DNA from: Cryptomeria japonica | Lineage: Eukaryota > Streptophyta > Pinopsida > Cupressales > Cupressaceae | NCBI RefSeq assembly: GCF_030272615.1 | Contig: NC_081415.1 | Coordinates: 233,708,803 to 233,772,802 of the forward strand | Reading direction: 5' to 3' | DNA length: 64,000 bases | Shown: positions 13,011 to 27,100 of the stretch, one piece after another | Position numbering within the stretch: position 1 is the stretch's first letter | How the letters are laid out: every line of letters begins with the position of its first letter | Translations under genes and position numbers: made by a program | Notes under the pieces: model-generated | Seen by the model: only the letters and a program-made list of their open reading frames with translations | Told to the model about the DNA's origin: nothing | The model's database searches: none

Positions 13011-15940
13011 GGGTACTCGATTTTTCAAGTGTTACACATTCTGGGCATAACGCATGCTATGAAGGGATGCGCCCAACGGCGAATGTGTTGGTTCAAAATT
13101 TGGATGTCTCCCAAGCCCCGCCAATATTCTCAAGATTGATCTGACAAAGAAAACAAACCGACGTATGTCCATGTCAGTTCCACGAGGACATACATGTCCT
13201 TCCATCTCAAAAGAGAACTCGCTCACTATGTGGACCCAGACTAATTACATGTAAACATTGGCAACTTCTAATTGTTCGAGAGCTCTCGATGCATCACATC
13301 CCTCAAAGGAAATATTTTCAATTCTAGTCAAATAATGCCATCACTACTAATCTCACCTATGCAATTCAAATGAACGATCCACATTCAAAAGTAGAAATGA
13401 CTACCTATCCACTCTTTATTTGTGGGAATGAGTGGTAATGGCAAATTTGGCCAATGTCAATCTATTTTGATTGATCCTTCAAACACAATTCATCCTACAA
13501 AACTCAGGGTTGTTGGGGCATTTGCAAAGATAGTTTAGGGTTTCAAAATGCAGAGTTGTTATTAATATTCATCTAGTCGTTAGAATACGATCCATTTTGC
13601 TATAGGTTTCATTTATTGATTGCTTCTGGATTCTTTTGTTGTCTTGTTCTCATCTCGGATCATAGAATTTGTGGGCAATCTTCCTTTGCCTTAAACTAAA
13701 TTTCAAAATCTTCAATTCTTGTGCATAATTGAACTGACGTGTCTTAGCTTTCTCCAATGCCTAATAGTTAGTTATAAAAGGCTTTTCAATCTCATTGTAA
13801 AGGTTTATAACCCCTAGGAAATTAGCATAGACTAGAGAGTAGGTCTTTTGTTCCTACATGTTAATAGCAAATTATTTTAATTTCCTTCTATTATAATAGT
13901 AGACTATCCAATTGAAGCTAATATGAATAGCATGTCTCAATGATTAAATGTCATCTCTCAGGCGTTACAATATTTCCTAATATATAACCAAGGGTTGTTG
14001 AGATCTCCATTATATATTTGCTATAATTAAAGTTTTGTTGATTTCTTTTGTTTATAAAATGGAGTGACCGCTTTTGGTAGAACATTGAGTTATTGTGTAT
14101 GCATCAAGGATTTGTAAGAAGAATAGCATTGTTGGCCATAAGTAGCTTTTACTTTGTAAGGCAATAGTATTTGATTAACCATTGGACTAGTGCTTAGGCT
14201 ATGACTTTGTGAATGGATAAGGCACCAATCAAACTAAGTTTATGTTCAACCCCAAGAAAAAACCACAAAATACCAAAAACATATTTTCCCTTTTATTGTT
14301 ATTAGATTAGTTATTTCATTTCACACCTTAATCTCAAATATCCATGAGATTGTTAAAAAAATTAAGCATTATCTAAAAATCCTCAACCTATAGTGTGAAA
14401 TTATTATATGCTTCCACGTCATTTTTACTTGAAGTATCTCAAAGTGATGCAGAATTAGAGAAACCTACCTTGGTTTTGTAGAGCCTAAAATGTAGAAAGT
14501 CTAATTCTTAGGATTAGCTCTTTGTTTGTTGGCCACTCCCCTGACCATCTTAATAATAATAATAATAGCTTACCTTTAGAGAAGATCAAAGTATCAGGTG
14601 GAATAAGAACACACCAATACCTATGTCAAACCTAACATATGTACTCAACCAAATCACCATATGACTATATGAACCATTCAAAATATTCCATGCATAGATT
14701 CCTATAAGGCTCATAAAAAGGTTTAAAAAGTTTTTTGACAAAATATGTCATCATATGTGAAAATATAAATTTTTGAGCCTTTTGTACTCAATGGTGAGGG
14801 TTTTTTTCATCTAAGAGGTCTCCAAAAAAATCTCACCCCTAAAACCCTCGAAAAGAGCCCAAACAAAATCCCTAAATAAAACCCAGATTCGCAATAACTC
14901 AAGTTGGTAAATGCATTTATAACCTTGAAATGCCTTCGTTCTTTTGTTGCAAAGCCATAGATTTAGCTATACACAAAAATATACTTCCAAGAATCAGTAT
15001 TGCCAAAGATATCTCCCCAACAACCGAACAACTAAGCTCTAATATCAAATAAAAGGAAATTTCCTACCATATAAAACTATTGCCACATAACCTCATAAAA
15101 TAAAATCAAGCAAGCAAGTATTCAAAATCTATAATGTAAGAGAGTAAAAAGGCATATCATCAAAATTACACAAGATACAACTTGACAAAACAATCATGTA
15201 AAAAAATTCAACTTCCCAAAGCTTCCACACTCAATGTATTATCTCATGAACAAATATTACAATGCATCTACAAAATATCCATGAATATCTCTAAAATATC
15301 AAACTCTCTACATTCACTCTGTAAAAAAAAAAAAATGAGAATCATGTGTCTTATGCAACCTACAAGAAATGTTCAAACTAGTCACGACCTCAAAAACTAC
15401 CCATGTCCTTTATTTTATAAAAATATACTTTCACAAAACCAAGTGGTATTACATAAACCATGTGATTAATAACATGAACTTACAAAACCATTTCTCTTAT
15501 TTCCTCTTTGGTAGTAAATTTTAATTATATTAAATATTTATCCCAAAGTTACAATGCATAAAGCAACCCTAAAAATATCTAAACCATATAATTTAAGTAT
15601 CCCTCCGTCAAAGGCACCAAAACCCATACTAATTTGTATCCCTCCCTCAAGTGCACCAAAAACCATACTATTTTTTACATTACAACACTAAGCAAGGTGA
15701 CCAACACCTTCTCCCAATATAATATGCTCAAACAATGCTCTCACGTGATAACATTATAGTCAAAATAAGAGTTGAAAAGATTAGATCCTCAAATACAAAT
15801 TAGAGATTGTCTTTTAATAGAACAACCTAGTAGCATGCAAATTACACATTTCACACTCAAGTCAAAATGTTGACTTGGCCTTGGATTTAATTATGAATTT
15901 AGAAAATAGAGGGGAAAACTTTTGCCTACAACCTTGAATC

Positions 15941-16020
15941 AAGACAACTAACAAATAGATTACAAGTTGAGTCCAAGCTCAAGACAACTAACAAATAGCT
16001 TACAAGTTGAGTCCAAGCTC
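15941..16020. repeat. Tandem duplication, 2 x 40 bp
   Basis: 15941-15980 and 15981-16020 differ at one visible position (ATAGAT against ATAGCT). Confidence 0.9.
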
Positions 16021-17836
16021 AAGAAATGTGTGCATAGTTTTAAATAAAATTATAGTTTATTGTTAACATTAGTAATTGTATAATAGACAAATAAATGAGA
16101 CCATAACAAATAGAGAATAATAAAAGAATATGCACTTTTCACCTTCAGAATATTATTAGCCGTTACCTTAAAACATTTAATACCAAACACAAATAAATTT
16201 AATTTAATTTTTTTTTAATGATGTTCACATTAAAAACAATACTAAACTTTAATGTTTTTTATATTAAAAGCAGCCAAAACAAGGACGCTGACCCAAGGGA
16301 ACAAAGAAACAATAGCAAACCAACTGTCAGCAGAACAACAGCAAAATTACAGCCCTCTTACTTTCCTTTAATGTTGATTATATCTAAATACTTAAGATTT
16401 TGTTAGATCATAAACCTTTGACTTGAATGTTAAACTCAACCCCAAAGATTTGATTTTTTTTTAAATGTGAGTATATACCAAGATGTAAAATGGATTATTC
16501 ACTTTATTGATATTGAATTTAATTTTTATAAATCATCTAATGATTATTATATCCAATCATTTATTTAACTTCTTACATTATTCAAGGAAGTGATGACCCA
16601 TTACGTAGACAAGTAGGTGCCTTGAGGATTCCTTGTATCAAAATCAGCTTCCCAAAGAGACTTAAGGTATTTAACCTTGCATGAACAACTCATTCTTCAA
16701 AAAAGATTTTGTTCTTTAACTTATGATATGCTCTTGTTGTAACATTATTGGCTTCTTCTTTGTCTTGTCTCCTAAGTTTGGCCCAGCTCTTTGGCCTTGA
16801 GGTGTGATCTCATTCTACCTAACCTACTTTGTTGTAGCATTCAACATATTTGAATATGATATATTTTCATCGATGACTGAAACATAAGAACTATTTTCTC
16901 GCTCTCTGAGTTATGAAATCTTCTGCATTGAACATTTTTATCACCAGAATTTTATGTTGTGAACTGACTATAATATAAAGTAGTCGACAAAAACATAATG
17001 TTCAAGTAACATTTTCCTATGTAGGAGTCAAAAAATTTATTGTAGCATGGCTTGTTTGGCCATTGAACTTATCAAATGACATCAAATTTGGCACCACATT
17101 CCTAATGCATCCCATTTAGTCACTTATTTCGCTGTGCCATTATCCATTATTGTCACCATTGCATGCACTACTCCTACTAACGAGTATGAAATGTAAGACT
17201 ATTATCCATGGCATACCGTTATAATTAGTAATTAATAGGAAACATTTTAATGGTATTTTCATTAGCGAACTTGCAAATATGCAATGGTGCATGTACAAGC
17301 AGTGACCAGAAGGATATCCAAGAAAGTTCAAATGATATGCATCTGTTTAGTCAAGCTTTTTCAAATGAAATCACCTGAATTGATACTTGAACTTGAAGTA
17401 CCCTATCATCTCAATGAAGTTTTCCAACACTCCAATAACAACCGATACAATACTTAAGGATTCTCATATATTAAAAAACAGAAGATTGATCATAAACTGC
17501 TCTTCCTTAGAATACTGAATGGCCTTTCTATCCAACTGTTCATGCTCCGCCCAACTTCATTAAGCATTAAACATACAATGAAAGCATAAAGCCTACCACA
17601 TAATGTAAGTCAAATGTATTGAGTTACACTGAGCAAAAAAAAGAATAAGACAATGCAAAGTGATGAAACTTACCAGCTTCTGCCCAACTTAGGCTCAAAA
17701 AGATGTTGGAAAACACGAACAAATGCATGTGATTTACCTTGCCTGGAATAACAGAATGTTCCATGACTTTCCAAATCACTCACTATGCTAATAGAACTTC
17801 GGCATTAATTCTTTTAAACATTACAAAATATATATC

Positions 17837-18157
17837 TCAAGATTCTCCACCATTGCTACATAAAGTTACAAGATCCATTAGAACACCATAGAGTGCCTCC
17901 AAAGGTAATGGTCCCAAGAATTTTTTATTTTCCATTCCAATACTTACAAGATCATGTTTCACCAATCCATCATCTGGCCTAGTATCATTTAAAATTAACC
18001 ACCAGTTAACACAATACTCCCTTTGATCGATACTGGCAACTAAAGCAAGACTGTCACTATTGTCCAACTGAAATGATAGACTCAGGTAATCCCTCTCAAC
18101 CTTCATGCCAACCACCAAAGCCTCCTCATGAAGCCAGTAAATGAGTTGGCTTGCTAC
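17837..18157 (-). CDS. MED17: MED17 terminal exon
   Basis: 321 bp including TGA at 17839-17837. Acceptor ATTTCAG. Starts [13 protein letters not shown] and contains DYLSLSF, WWLILND and [14 protein letters not shown], all in line with the end of plant MED17. Separated from its neighbour exon by a retrotransposon-filled intron. Confidence 0.9.
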   Translation of the reverse strand, partial: VASQLIYWLHEEALVVGMKVERDYLSLSFQLDNSDSLALVASIDQREYCVNWWLILNDTRPDDGLVKHDLVSIGMENKKFLGPLPLEALYGVLMDLVTLCSNGGES

Positions 18158-21100
18158 CTGAAATAAAAAACAATATTATAAACTTAATACAGCATATATA
18201 ATATCATGTACAGCTGCAATTGTGGTATGGTAATCTATCGGCTGCTGAAACAGTTTATAAGCCTGCAAACCTATGTCAGTTAAGTTCAGACAAGAAAACT
18301 AATAGGTGCCCAAAGAATGATTACAAAATAATAATAGTAAGACAAGTTCCACCAATCAGCACAAATACTGATGGATGTACTGCTGCAGCAGTATCAGGGT
18401 CTACTCCTAGGCCACTTCAGCCCACGTTCACGTGTAGAGAGGAGTTACAGGTGGTTCCCGAGGTTCAGGTTCCTTTAGCAAATGAAGTGAGAGCAACCTA
18501 TATGGAGTATGCTTCATTACCAATTGAGATTCGGGATCTTTTGACCTTTGATCAATTTTTGAACCAAAGGAAGAAGAGGGGTGGTAGAGTAGAGAATAGA
18601 GGACCAACAGTTTATGAATACTTCCAGCATGTTTTGGGTAAGGTGATTCTAGCACATTTTGATGGGAATGACAAATGCATTGTCTAAGCTTGGGTATAGA
18701 AATTGGACAATTATATATCTCTTAGACCTATGTCAAAGGATGAGGCAATCAAATTTCTCACATTTCATTTAGATGGAGCAGCTATGAGTGGTGGTATCAT
18801 GATTTGGTCACACTAGGCAATTACTTGATCATTACTTCTGAATCTCTGATGAGTTCACAAACAAACTCATTGAAAGATTTGATAAGAATGACCCAGACTT
18901 ACATTTCAGAGAGCTAGCCCAACTAAAACAATACGGTTCCCTTAACACTAACATCTCAGAGTTTCATAGGCTTTCAATTATGGTCCCAAATATCACAAAG
19001 AGGAGACTTGTATTTCTTTTTAGTGAAGGACTAATAGAGCCCCTAGAGTATGGGTTAAGGCATCCGAAGAGGCACAAGGATGAGATTGAAAAGGCAATTA
19101 AGGAGCTCATAGAAATGGGACATATCTGCCCTAGTAAGAGTCCATTTGCATCCTCAATTGTGTTGGTTAAGAAAAAAGATGGAACCATGCACATGTGCAT
19201 TGACTACAGGGCTTTGAACAAGGAGACTATTAAAAACAAGTAAGTCTTCCATAGATTGATGAGCTATATGGAGTTGTATACTTTTCTAAGATATATTTGA
19301 GATCCAAGCACCATCAGATGAGAGTTTGAGAGGACATAGGGAGACAGCCTTCAAATGTCACTTTGGTCACTTCGGATATGCCTTCTGGGTTGACGAATGC
19401 CCCTACCACATTTCAGTCTAGCATGAATCAGATGTTTCACGAGCAGCTTTAAAAGTTTGTTTTGATATTTTTTTATGGCATCTTGTTTTACACAGGGACA
19501 TGGGAGGAGCACATGAGGCAATTAGATGAGGTTTTGGGCATTCTTGACAAAAAATATTTATATGCAAAGGAGTCAAAATGTGAGGGTTGACAAAGCTTCT
19601 ACATCTTGACCACATGGTTAGTTCTAAGGAAATTAGTGTTGATTATAAGAAAATCAAAGCAATTTTAGATTGGCCTCTGCCTGCAAATCTCTCATAGTTG
19701 AAGGGATTTTTTGGACTTCGTGGCTTCTACAAGAGATTTGTTAAAGGTTTTTCACATTTGGCTGCCCCACTTACATATATCACTAAAAAGGGAACCTTTG
19801 CATGGTCTAATTCAGCGTCAAAATATTTTGATCATTTCAAGCACATCATGAGCACATGCAGTGTTTTAGCTATTTCTGGTTTCTCCAATCCATTTGAGCT
19901 TGAATGTGATGCATTGGGTGTATAAGTGTTGTGCTAATGCAAAACAAGCACCCAATTGCCTATGACTGCAGGAAGTTAAAAGGTGGAGAGAAGAGCTACT
20001 AAATCTATGAAGGAGATGATGAATAACTAAGAGGGGGGGGTGAATTAGTATGCCAAAAATATTTGTACTTAAACACTTACACAGCCTGAATATAAACCGG
20101 TAAAACAGTCTAACAGACAGACCGGTTATCACACATGCAAACAAAAATGCGAATAAAGCATTCACCCACAAAAGCAATACAACCATAACACAAGATATTT
20201 GACGTGGAAACCCAACTGGGAAAAACCACAGTGAGATGGAACTCACAAGTCACTATCTGCAGAATAGAAACCAGACTGGTTAAGGTCTTACAATGTTCTT
20301 CACCAGAACAGATCCTATTAGGAATCTCAATCTCTGTTAGGAGATAAGTCCGATTAAAGACTACCTTGTTAGAGGATTTTAGATTCACAGAAGTGAACCA
20401 CCTTGTTAGAGGATTTTACAAAGGCTTTGAGGCATACCCGATTAAGGGCTACAGACTTGTCAAAGATGTGAGTAATCAACAAGTGTTTGATCTATCTTAT
20501 AGCACAGACTGCTTGGTTAGATCCAGTATAGCTCACTGCTAATGCATTCTAGCATTACTTCAGTCTTCTCTGTCTCTTTCTGTTTACAACTCGATCTTCT
20601 CAGATAAGATCACTCTTACAACAACTCAACTACCACCTTAAACCCTAGCCACAACATAAACCCTTTCTGCAACAGTTACAACAACTCAAAACCCTAGACA
20701 TGATGTCCTTTTAAAGGAATCTGATTTCATGTCAGTCCAATAGGATTACATTACAATTTCCTAGGTTCAATGAATCTAGACATACTCAGTAACACGACAC
20801 AAAAAGCACCGTCAATGTGTCAGCGCCGTCAATCAATCGGTGGGTTGGTAACTCATCACAAAATGCCGGTTGGTAACTCATCACAGAGTATTACCGGTTC
20901 ATACAAAATACCGATTGCCAGTTTGGCAAAAATGAAGACTGGTAAGAATGTGTCATGCCGCTTTGTTCCCTTGTACCGGTTGAGATCTACGAACCACTTG
21001 GGGTCGTTATGCCACTTCAAACCGGGAAACACATTCTGCAAAATCATTAGTCTAAAGACTCGAATACAACATACCGGTTGGAACAAATACCGGTTGAGCT

Positions 21101-24100
21101 CTAGCTCATACATATAAAGGGGATCTTAATACAAGTGTATGTCCATCAATGACAATCACAACATAAACATCAAAAATGCCAACAATCTCCCCCTTTGGCA
21201 TTGATGGCAACACTTAGGAAAATAAAATTTTGACATCTAAGTGCTTTACAACAAAAACTTGCCATTAACAAAATTGCTCCCCCTAAGCATATACACTATC
21301 CCTTAATCAACACAATGTATAGCAATTTTGCATACAGAGCATAATCATTGAGACATCAGAGCATATAGCATTTATCAAAATTTCAAAAACAGATACATCT
21401 CCCTATTTGTCTTCAAAATAAATGGAGTACTTCTCCCCCTGTATCAGAAGATCAAAATTTTAAAACCAAAAACAGATACTTCACCCCCTTTGCCAACAAT
21501 GACAAAGTACTGCTGAACAACCCTGTTTCCATTTGTTATATAGAAAAAAAGTTTATGACAACAATGAATAATATTTGTCAAAAACCGATTTATAGTCCTG
21601 CAAAAATTGTTTCATGGATAGAGACCAGGACTCAAGTAAGGAGGTGGCCACTTCTTTTTCTGTTTGCATCTGGTATACCTGTTCCTCCATGGCATCAACT
21701 GTGCTCAGCTCCTGCGTGACTATCACGGGATCTAGGTTCAGATAACACTTCTGAAGAATTTGCAGACGTGGAAGTAAAACCAGTTGTAGCTCCTGCAAAT
21801 CTTTAGATCGTGTACTGATCTCTTGCTCTATTTTGGCTGACTGGATCTGGAACCGGTGAACGGTTTGCCCATATGTTGCAAAGGAATCATAAGGTGTCTT
21901 AAATGTGCCCAAGTAGGACTGTAAGTCCGTTTGAAGCTTTTGTTTCTTGGCTAGCACATCATCACAGAACAGATGAGGTTGACAGATTTTGCTTAGTAGC
22001 AAGTTTCCCTCATCCAAGGCATTCCTTATGTCCTTTTGGTCTTTCAGCAGTTCAATCCTAAGCTCATTCATTCTTTTCACCAGAGCAATGTTAAGAGCCT
22101 TTTGGTGCTCTTTCTTGACATTTGCCTCAGCTGCTTCTTCCAGGCTCTACACCTGATCATCCACTACAGTACATAGTAGTTTGAGTTGTGCTAGTGATGA
22201 TTCAGTGTCAAGAAGATTGGTACCGGGGATTAAACCTGTAAGGGTGTCTACAGCCGCCTGAATTATGTCCTGTTCCTTTTTCCTGGGAATGATCTCAAAG
22301 CGCTCTTGAGCAACCTTGATGCTTTGCATAAGCTCCGACTCACTTGCAGATTGGAGATCGATAGGACTGGAGATATCAGCCGGTTTGGCTGGACTCCCGG
22401 TTGCCTTTGGAGTCTCCATCTGAGTGCTCTCCATTGCTTTTGCTGCGTTGTCTACTTCTGCCTTCTTCCTTTTCTCTGCTTCTTTCTTTTGTTCCTTGTC
22501 TTGCTCTTCTTTATTTTTCCTGTCTTCTTCTTTCTCTTTTTCTTCCTTCTTCTTCTTTTCTTCCTCTTCCATCTTTTTGTTCTCTTCCTCTTCCTTCTTC
22601 TTCTTTTCTTCCTCTTCCTTCTTCCTCTTCTTTCTTCCTCTTCTCTTCCTCTTCTTTCTTCTTCCTTTCCTCTTCTTGCTTCTTCTCCTCTTCATCTTTT
22701 CATTTCTCCTTTTCCTCTTTTCTCTTCTCTTCCTCTTTTCTCTTTTTCTCATCTTCATCCCTCTTCTTCTTCTCTTCCTATTCTCGAGCCGCTTCCTGTG
22801 TGTCCTTAGCTTGCTCACCACCCTGTTCGGCTTGTTGCCCCTGTTCTGTTCCCTCAGAAGGTATGTCCTGAGTGATATCTTCTACATCCAGGGCATCGAC
22901 ATCAATAGTGTCGATTGGTTCTTCTACCAGGTTTCCTTCCTCATCAAAAACTTCATCCGGTTTGGATACAGCCGGTTCTTTTTCCGCTTGGAGGTTGGCC
23001 ATCTTTGCTTTGTGAGAGTTGATAGCATAATCCATATGTTGATGAGTATCTTTTTCAACATCATCAATTCTCCCCTCCAACAACCAGAGTCTTCTTCTCC
23101 TTGTGAAGACGAGACCTTTATTTTGATCCAAGACATCAAATAATTCTAAATTTGAGAGGTCGGGAAAGTACTGTGCAAAGACTTTCTCCCTAATCTCCTG
23201 TTCTTTTTCAATGGCAATGCGCCATTTATTATCTAATGCTTTAAATAAAGAATCCGGTGTCTGACATTTAATCTCTGATGGCGACCGGTCATTTTTACAC
23301 AGATAAATGATGATTTCCTGTAATACTTCTTCCTTTTCCTCATCACTAAAATCATCATAATAATCTATTAAATCATGAAGTAATTTTCTCCTAATATTCT
23401 TAACTGTCCTTTGAAAATGTGTCAAAGGTTTGTATGAGGAGATGTCAATATTTACCGGTGCAGATGCTATCGGTTCATTCTTCTTCATTTTCTTTGTCTG
23501 TCTGGCCTTCTTTGGCTTTTCATCAGACTCGATCTCTTCAGAGTCCAGTTCATTTGTCTTCGTCTTCCTTTTTCTTTCAAAGACTTTTGCCGGTGTCTCC
23601 TCCAGTTTCTTCTTTGCCAGTGACCGCTTGGTCACTCTTGGAGTTGTAGTGGTAGCTGGTGCCGATGTTGCGGGCACTACTTTGGCTTTCTTTGCTGCCA
23701 GTTCTTTTCCTTTCTTATCCGATGGTTCTTCAGCCGGTGCAATCCTCTCCAAGTAGGTTCCAGTCCTTTTAGCCTTTGGATCAAGAGGCGAGGCAATAAG
23801 GGTTGAGGCATATCATACATAACTTCATAGCCCATTGGCTCCACTTCTTCCATTCTGAGCTCAACAACCTCCATTAAGCATTTGTCCACCTGAATGGTGA
23901 AACAGATGTCATCTTCATATTTCTTAACTATATCACCTGATATCCTTACCCTTTGACTCATCTTTCTTCTGAACTCATCAAAATATTTGTTCAGTACTTC
24001 AGGGTAACCGGCTCCAATGGCTTGTATACTTTCCTTGATCTGCTTTGTTACCGGTTGGTCAGAAGACCACTGGACATCTCCTACTCCAGGAAAGTAGCCT

Positions 24101-27100
24101 TGGAAATAGAAGAACAACCCTATCAATAGTTGTCCAAACTTAAACCTTAGTGCATTCCTGTTTGATCGCCTTTAGATTCAACAGGAGTTGCCTCTGCATA
24201 CCGGTGCATAAGTCAAAAGATACATCCTCCTTAATCATCCGGTAAGCGGCATTTACCGCTGCAGCAGATACAGAATTAATCTTGCTGGCTGAAAACGTTC
24301 TGTAGCCTATCACCATGCAGGCGTATTTCACCAGATCATCCTTGATAGGATTAACTGTCATACCCCGTGAGTCACTTGTTGAACCGGTGAGCTTGGCCAT
24401 TTCGGTTTTGCTTACCGTTCTTAGGGCCGGTACTTCCCCTGTGTTGCAAAAACCGGTGACTGCATGAATTGCCTGAGGCGTGATATCATGCATTCTCTCC
24501 AGGTACATCTTGTCTCCGTGGACTCTACTCAAAATGATCCTGATGTGATCCTCCGTAAAATCTTCTAGAAAGTATACTGCATTATGGAGTTTCTTCTTCT
24601 CTAAGATACCAAACTTTGGTTTGATCTTTCTGTCCTTGCCGCAAAATAAACCTAACTGGGTGTGAATAGCTAAAGATCCTAGGTCTTTTATTTTGCAATC
24701 AATATAATCAGAGATTCCTTCTTCAACTATGACTCAGGCTGGAACTTGTGATAAGGCATTATATTTGGACTTCCTCTGAATAAAACTTTCCGACTCAATG
24801 GATGTACTGGAACTGGTATGAGATGCGGAAGCCATTGTTGAGTATTTTCAAGAGCACAAAAAATACCTTTACAACGCGAATTTAGGGCTTCTTGATTCTG
24901 CTTCACTCCACTCTTCGTCGATTGCCAAATCACCGCTTTGTGTTCTTCACGACCGCTTGCAAACTGGATTTGAATCTCCTTCAAGTTTTATCAATTTCTT
25001 GAAATCTTCGCTCAAATCGCCTCTTCTTCGCTCTACACTTGAAAAACTTTCCTTCGCTCGAAAACAGATAGTGAGAAATGATTTGAAATATGCTTTTATA
25101 CATGTCTCTCACCTACCGCCATTAATGCTCCTCTATTAGGGTGAAAACCCTAATTCGCCTCCTTTACCGTTTCCGGTCTTCTGTCAAACGACAAGTATCA
25201 CGTACCGGTTAAGGTCTTTTACCGGTGTAACCGGGGGTTCACAATCATTTCGCCATTAGCTCCCCCTAAGCCTCTTTGAAGCTTAGTTTACCGGTTCCGA
25301 TATTTCCACACTAGGTGCAAAAACCGGGTCCTCTTCCAACATTGTTGGTTTCTTCCTCCAGGTTTTGTTCATGTCCGCTTGAACTTTTTCAACATCAACT
25401 TCTCCTTTCTGAGTGACCGGCATATCATCAGATATACTATTTCTGCTTTTGCAGAATCTTGCAATGTGACCCGGTTTGTTGCAGTGATAGCAAACCAATT
25501 CAGGTGCTCTCCAAGGTCCATTGTTCATATTTCCATTCTTCCTTCTGCATGTAGCCGCAGTGTGTCCATGTCCATGACAAATCCAACAATTTGCTCTCCA
25601 TTCGGTTTCCGGTTGATAACCATTGTTGCTTGACTGATAATTGTAGGCATTGAACCAGTTAGGGTTCCGGTTTACAAAAGATTCCGGACCAGCTCCTTGG
25701 GTCTTCTGAGGATATCTTCCGGTATTATTCATAACAAACCTGCATTCAGATGCTCTATGCCCAAACTTGTTGCATGCATAACAATGACCATTGAACTTAT
25801 TGGATCTAGGTACATTGTTGATAAAATATGGAAAATTATTGTAGGCTTTGCTCCTACATACATTGGCAGTGTGTCCTTCTTTAAGACAGTTAAAGCAAAC
25901 AGGTTTGAATTTTTGCTTACCTTTTCCTTTGAGTGTCGGTTGCTTCTTTGATGCTTCAGCGTTTGTTCCTAAGGATTCTCCTTCCTCATGTCCAGAGAAA
26001 CCAAGACCATTGGTATTCTTTACCGGTCTAGATGACTCAAGCTTTTGCTCTAGCTTGACAGTACTTTTGCCAAACTTAGCAAGTATTTCCTTTGACTCAG
26101 AGAGTTCCAGCTTGACAGTACTTTTGCCAAACTTAGCAAGTATTTCCTTTGGCTCAGAGAGTTCTTTGGAAATAGCAGTATTTGTCTCCATTAGACTTGC
26201 ATTTTCAGAGATGGCTATGTTCAGTTCACCTTGCATGTCTTCCTTTTCCATCCTGCTCTCATGAAGGCGAGCAGTCAGTGCACTAATCTCTTGTTTCAAC
26301 TTGGAGATCTCATGATCTCTGTCCTTTACCCGATCTTCAGCTTTCCTGCGGTTTTCAAGCTCTTGACTAAACCGGATAGTCAGTCCTTCCAACTCCTTTC
26401 TCAGATTGGAGTTTGAATCATTCAGCTTATTCACTTCTGCAATCATGGCTTCCATATTAGCTTCATCTTCAGAACTACTTTCAGATAGCTCCATCAGCTT
26501 TTCTGCATGTTCTCTCCTTTTTGCTTGAGATGTCTTGTATTTGACCATAAGATCATCATAGGCTTGCTCAGACTTAGTGAGCCGTTGAGTAAGTTCCCTC
26601 AAAGTGTATTCCCCCATATCTCTTTCCAAGTGGTTAAACTTATAGAAAGGTAGGCTCTGATACCAATTGATGAATACTAAGAGGGGGGGGGTGAATTAGT
26701 ATGCCAAAAATCTCTGTACTTAAACACTTACACAGCCTGAATATAAACCGGTAAAACAGTCTAACAGACAGACTGGTTATCACACATGCAAACAAAAATG
26801 CGAATAAAGCATTCACCCACAAAAGCAATACAACCATAACACAAGATATTTGACGTGGAAATCCAACTGGAAAAAACCACGGTGAGATGGAACTCACAAG
26901 TCACTATCTGCAGAATAGAAACCAGACCGGTTAAGGTCTTACAATGTTCTTCACCAGAACAGATCCTGTTAGGAATCTCAATCTCTGTTAGGAGATAAGT
27001 CCGATTAAAGACTACCTTGTTAGAGGATTTTAGATTCACAGAAGTGAACCACCTTGTTAGAGGATTTTACAAAGGCTTTTGAGGCCTACCCGGTTGAGGG

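Larger units (their letters stand above)
8350..17836. other. AT-rich intergenic DNA without supported gene
   Basis: About 9.5 kb downstream of the MED17 stop codon. Reading frames are short and rich in Asn, Lys, Ile and Phe, with no recognisable domain. Local features inside it (TA repeat, tandem duplications, SINE-like piece) are listed separately. Several long A/T-only stretches lie between 11.0 and 12.2 kb. Confidence 0.6.

Noticed and set aside
13032-13226. 64-codon minus-strand ORF with several Arg and Phe codons
   Set aside because: No recognisable family, no splice context and no neighbouring coding sequence.
20770-21117. Paired 115-codon ORFs here and at 27422-27769 as a duplicated gene
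   Set aside because: They are the same position in the two LTRs of copy B.
22306-23756. Long plus-strand ORFs rich in Leu, Ser and Phe that look like membrane proteins
   Set aside because: They are the antisense of the Glu/Lys-rich part of ORF2 on the minus strand; composition follows from the polypurine tract.
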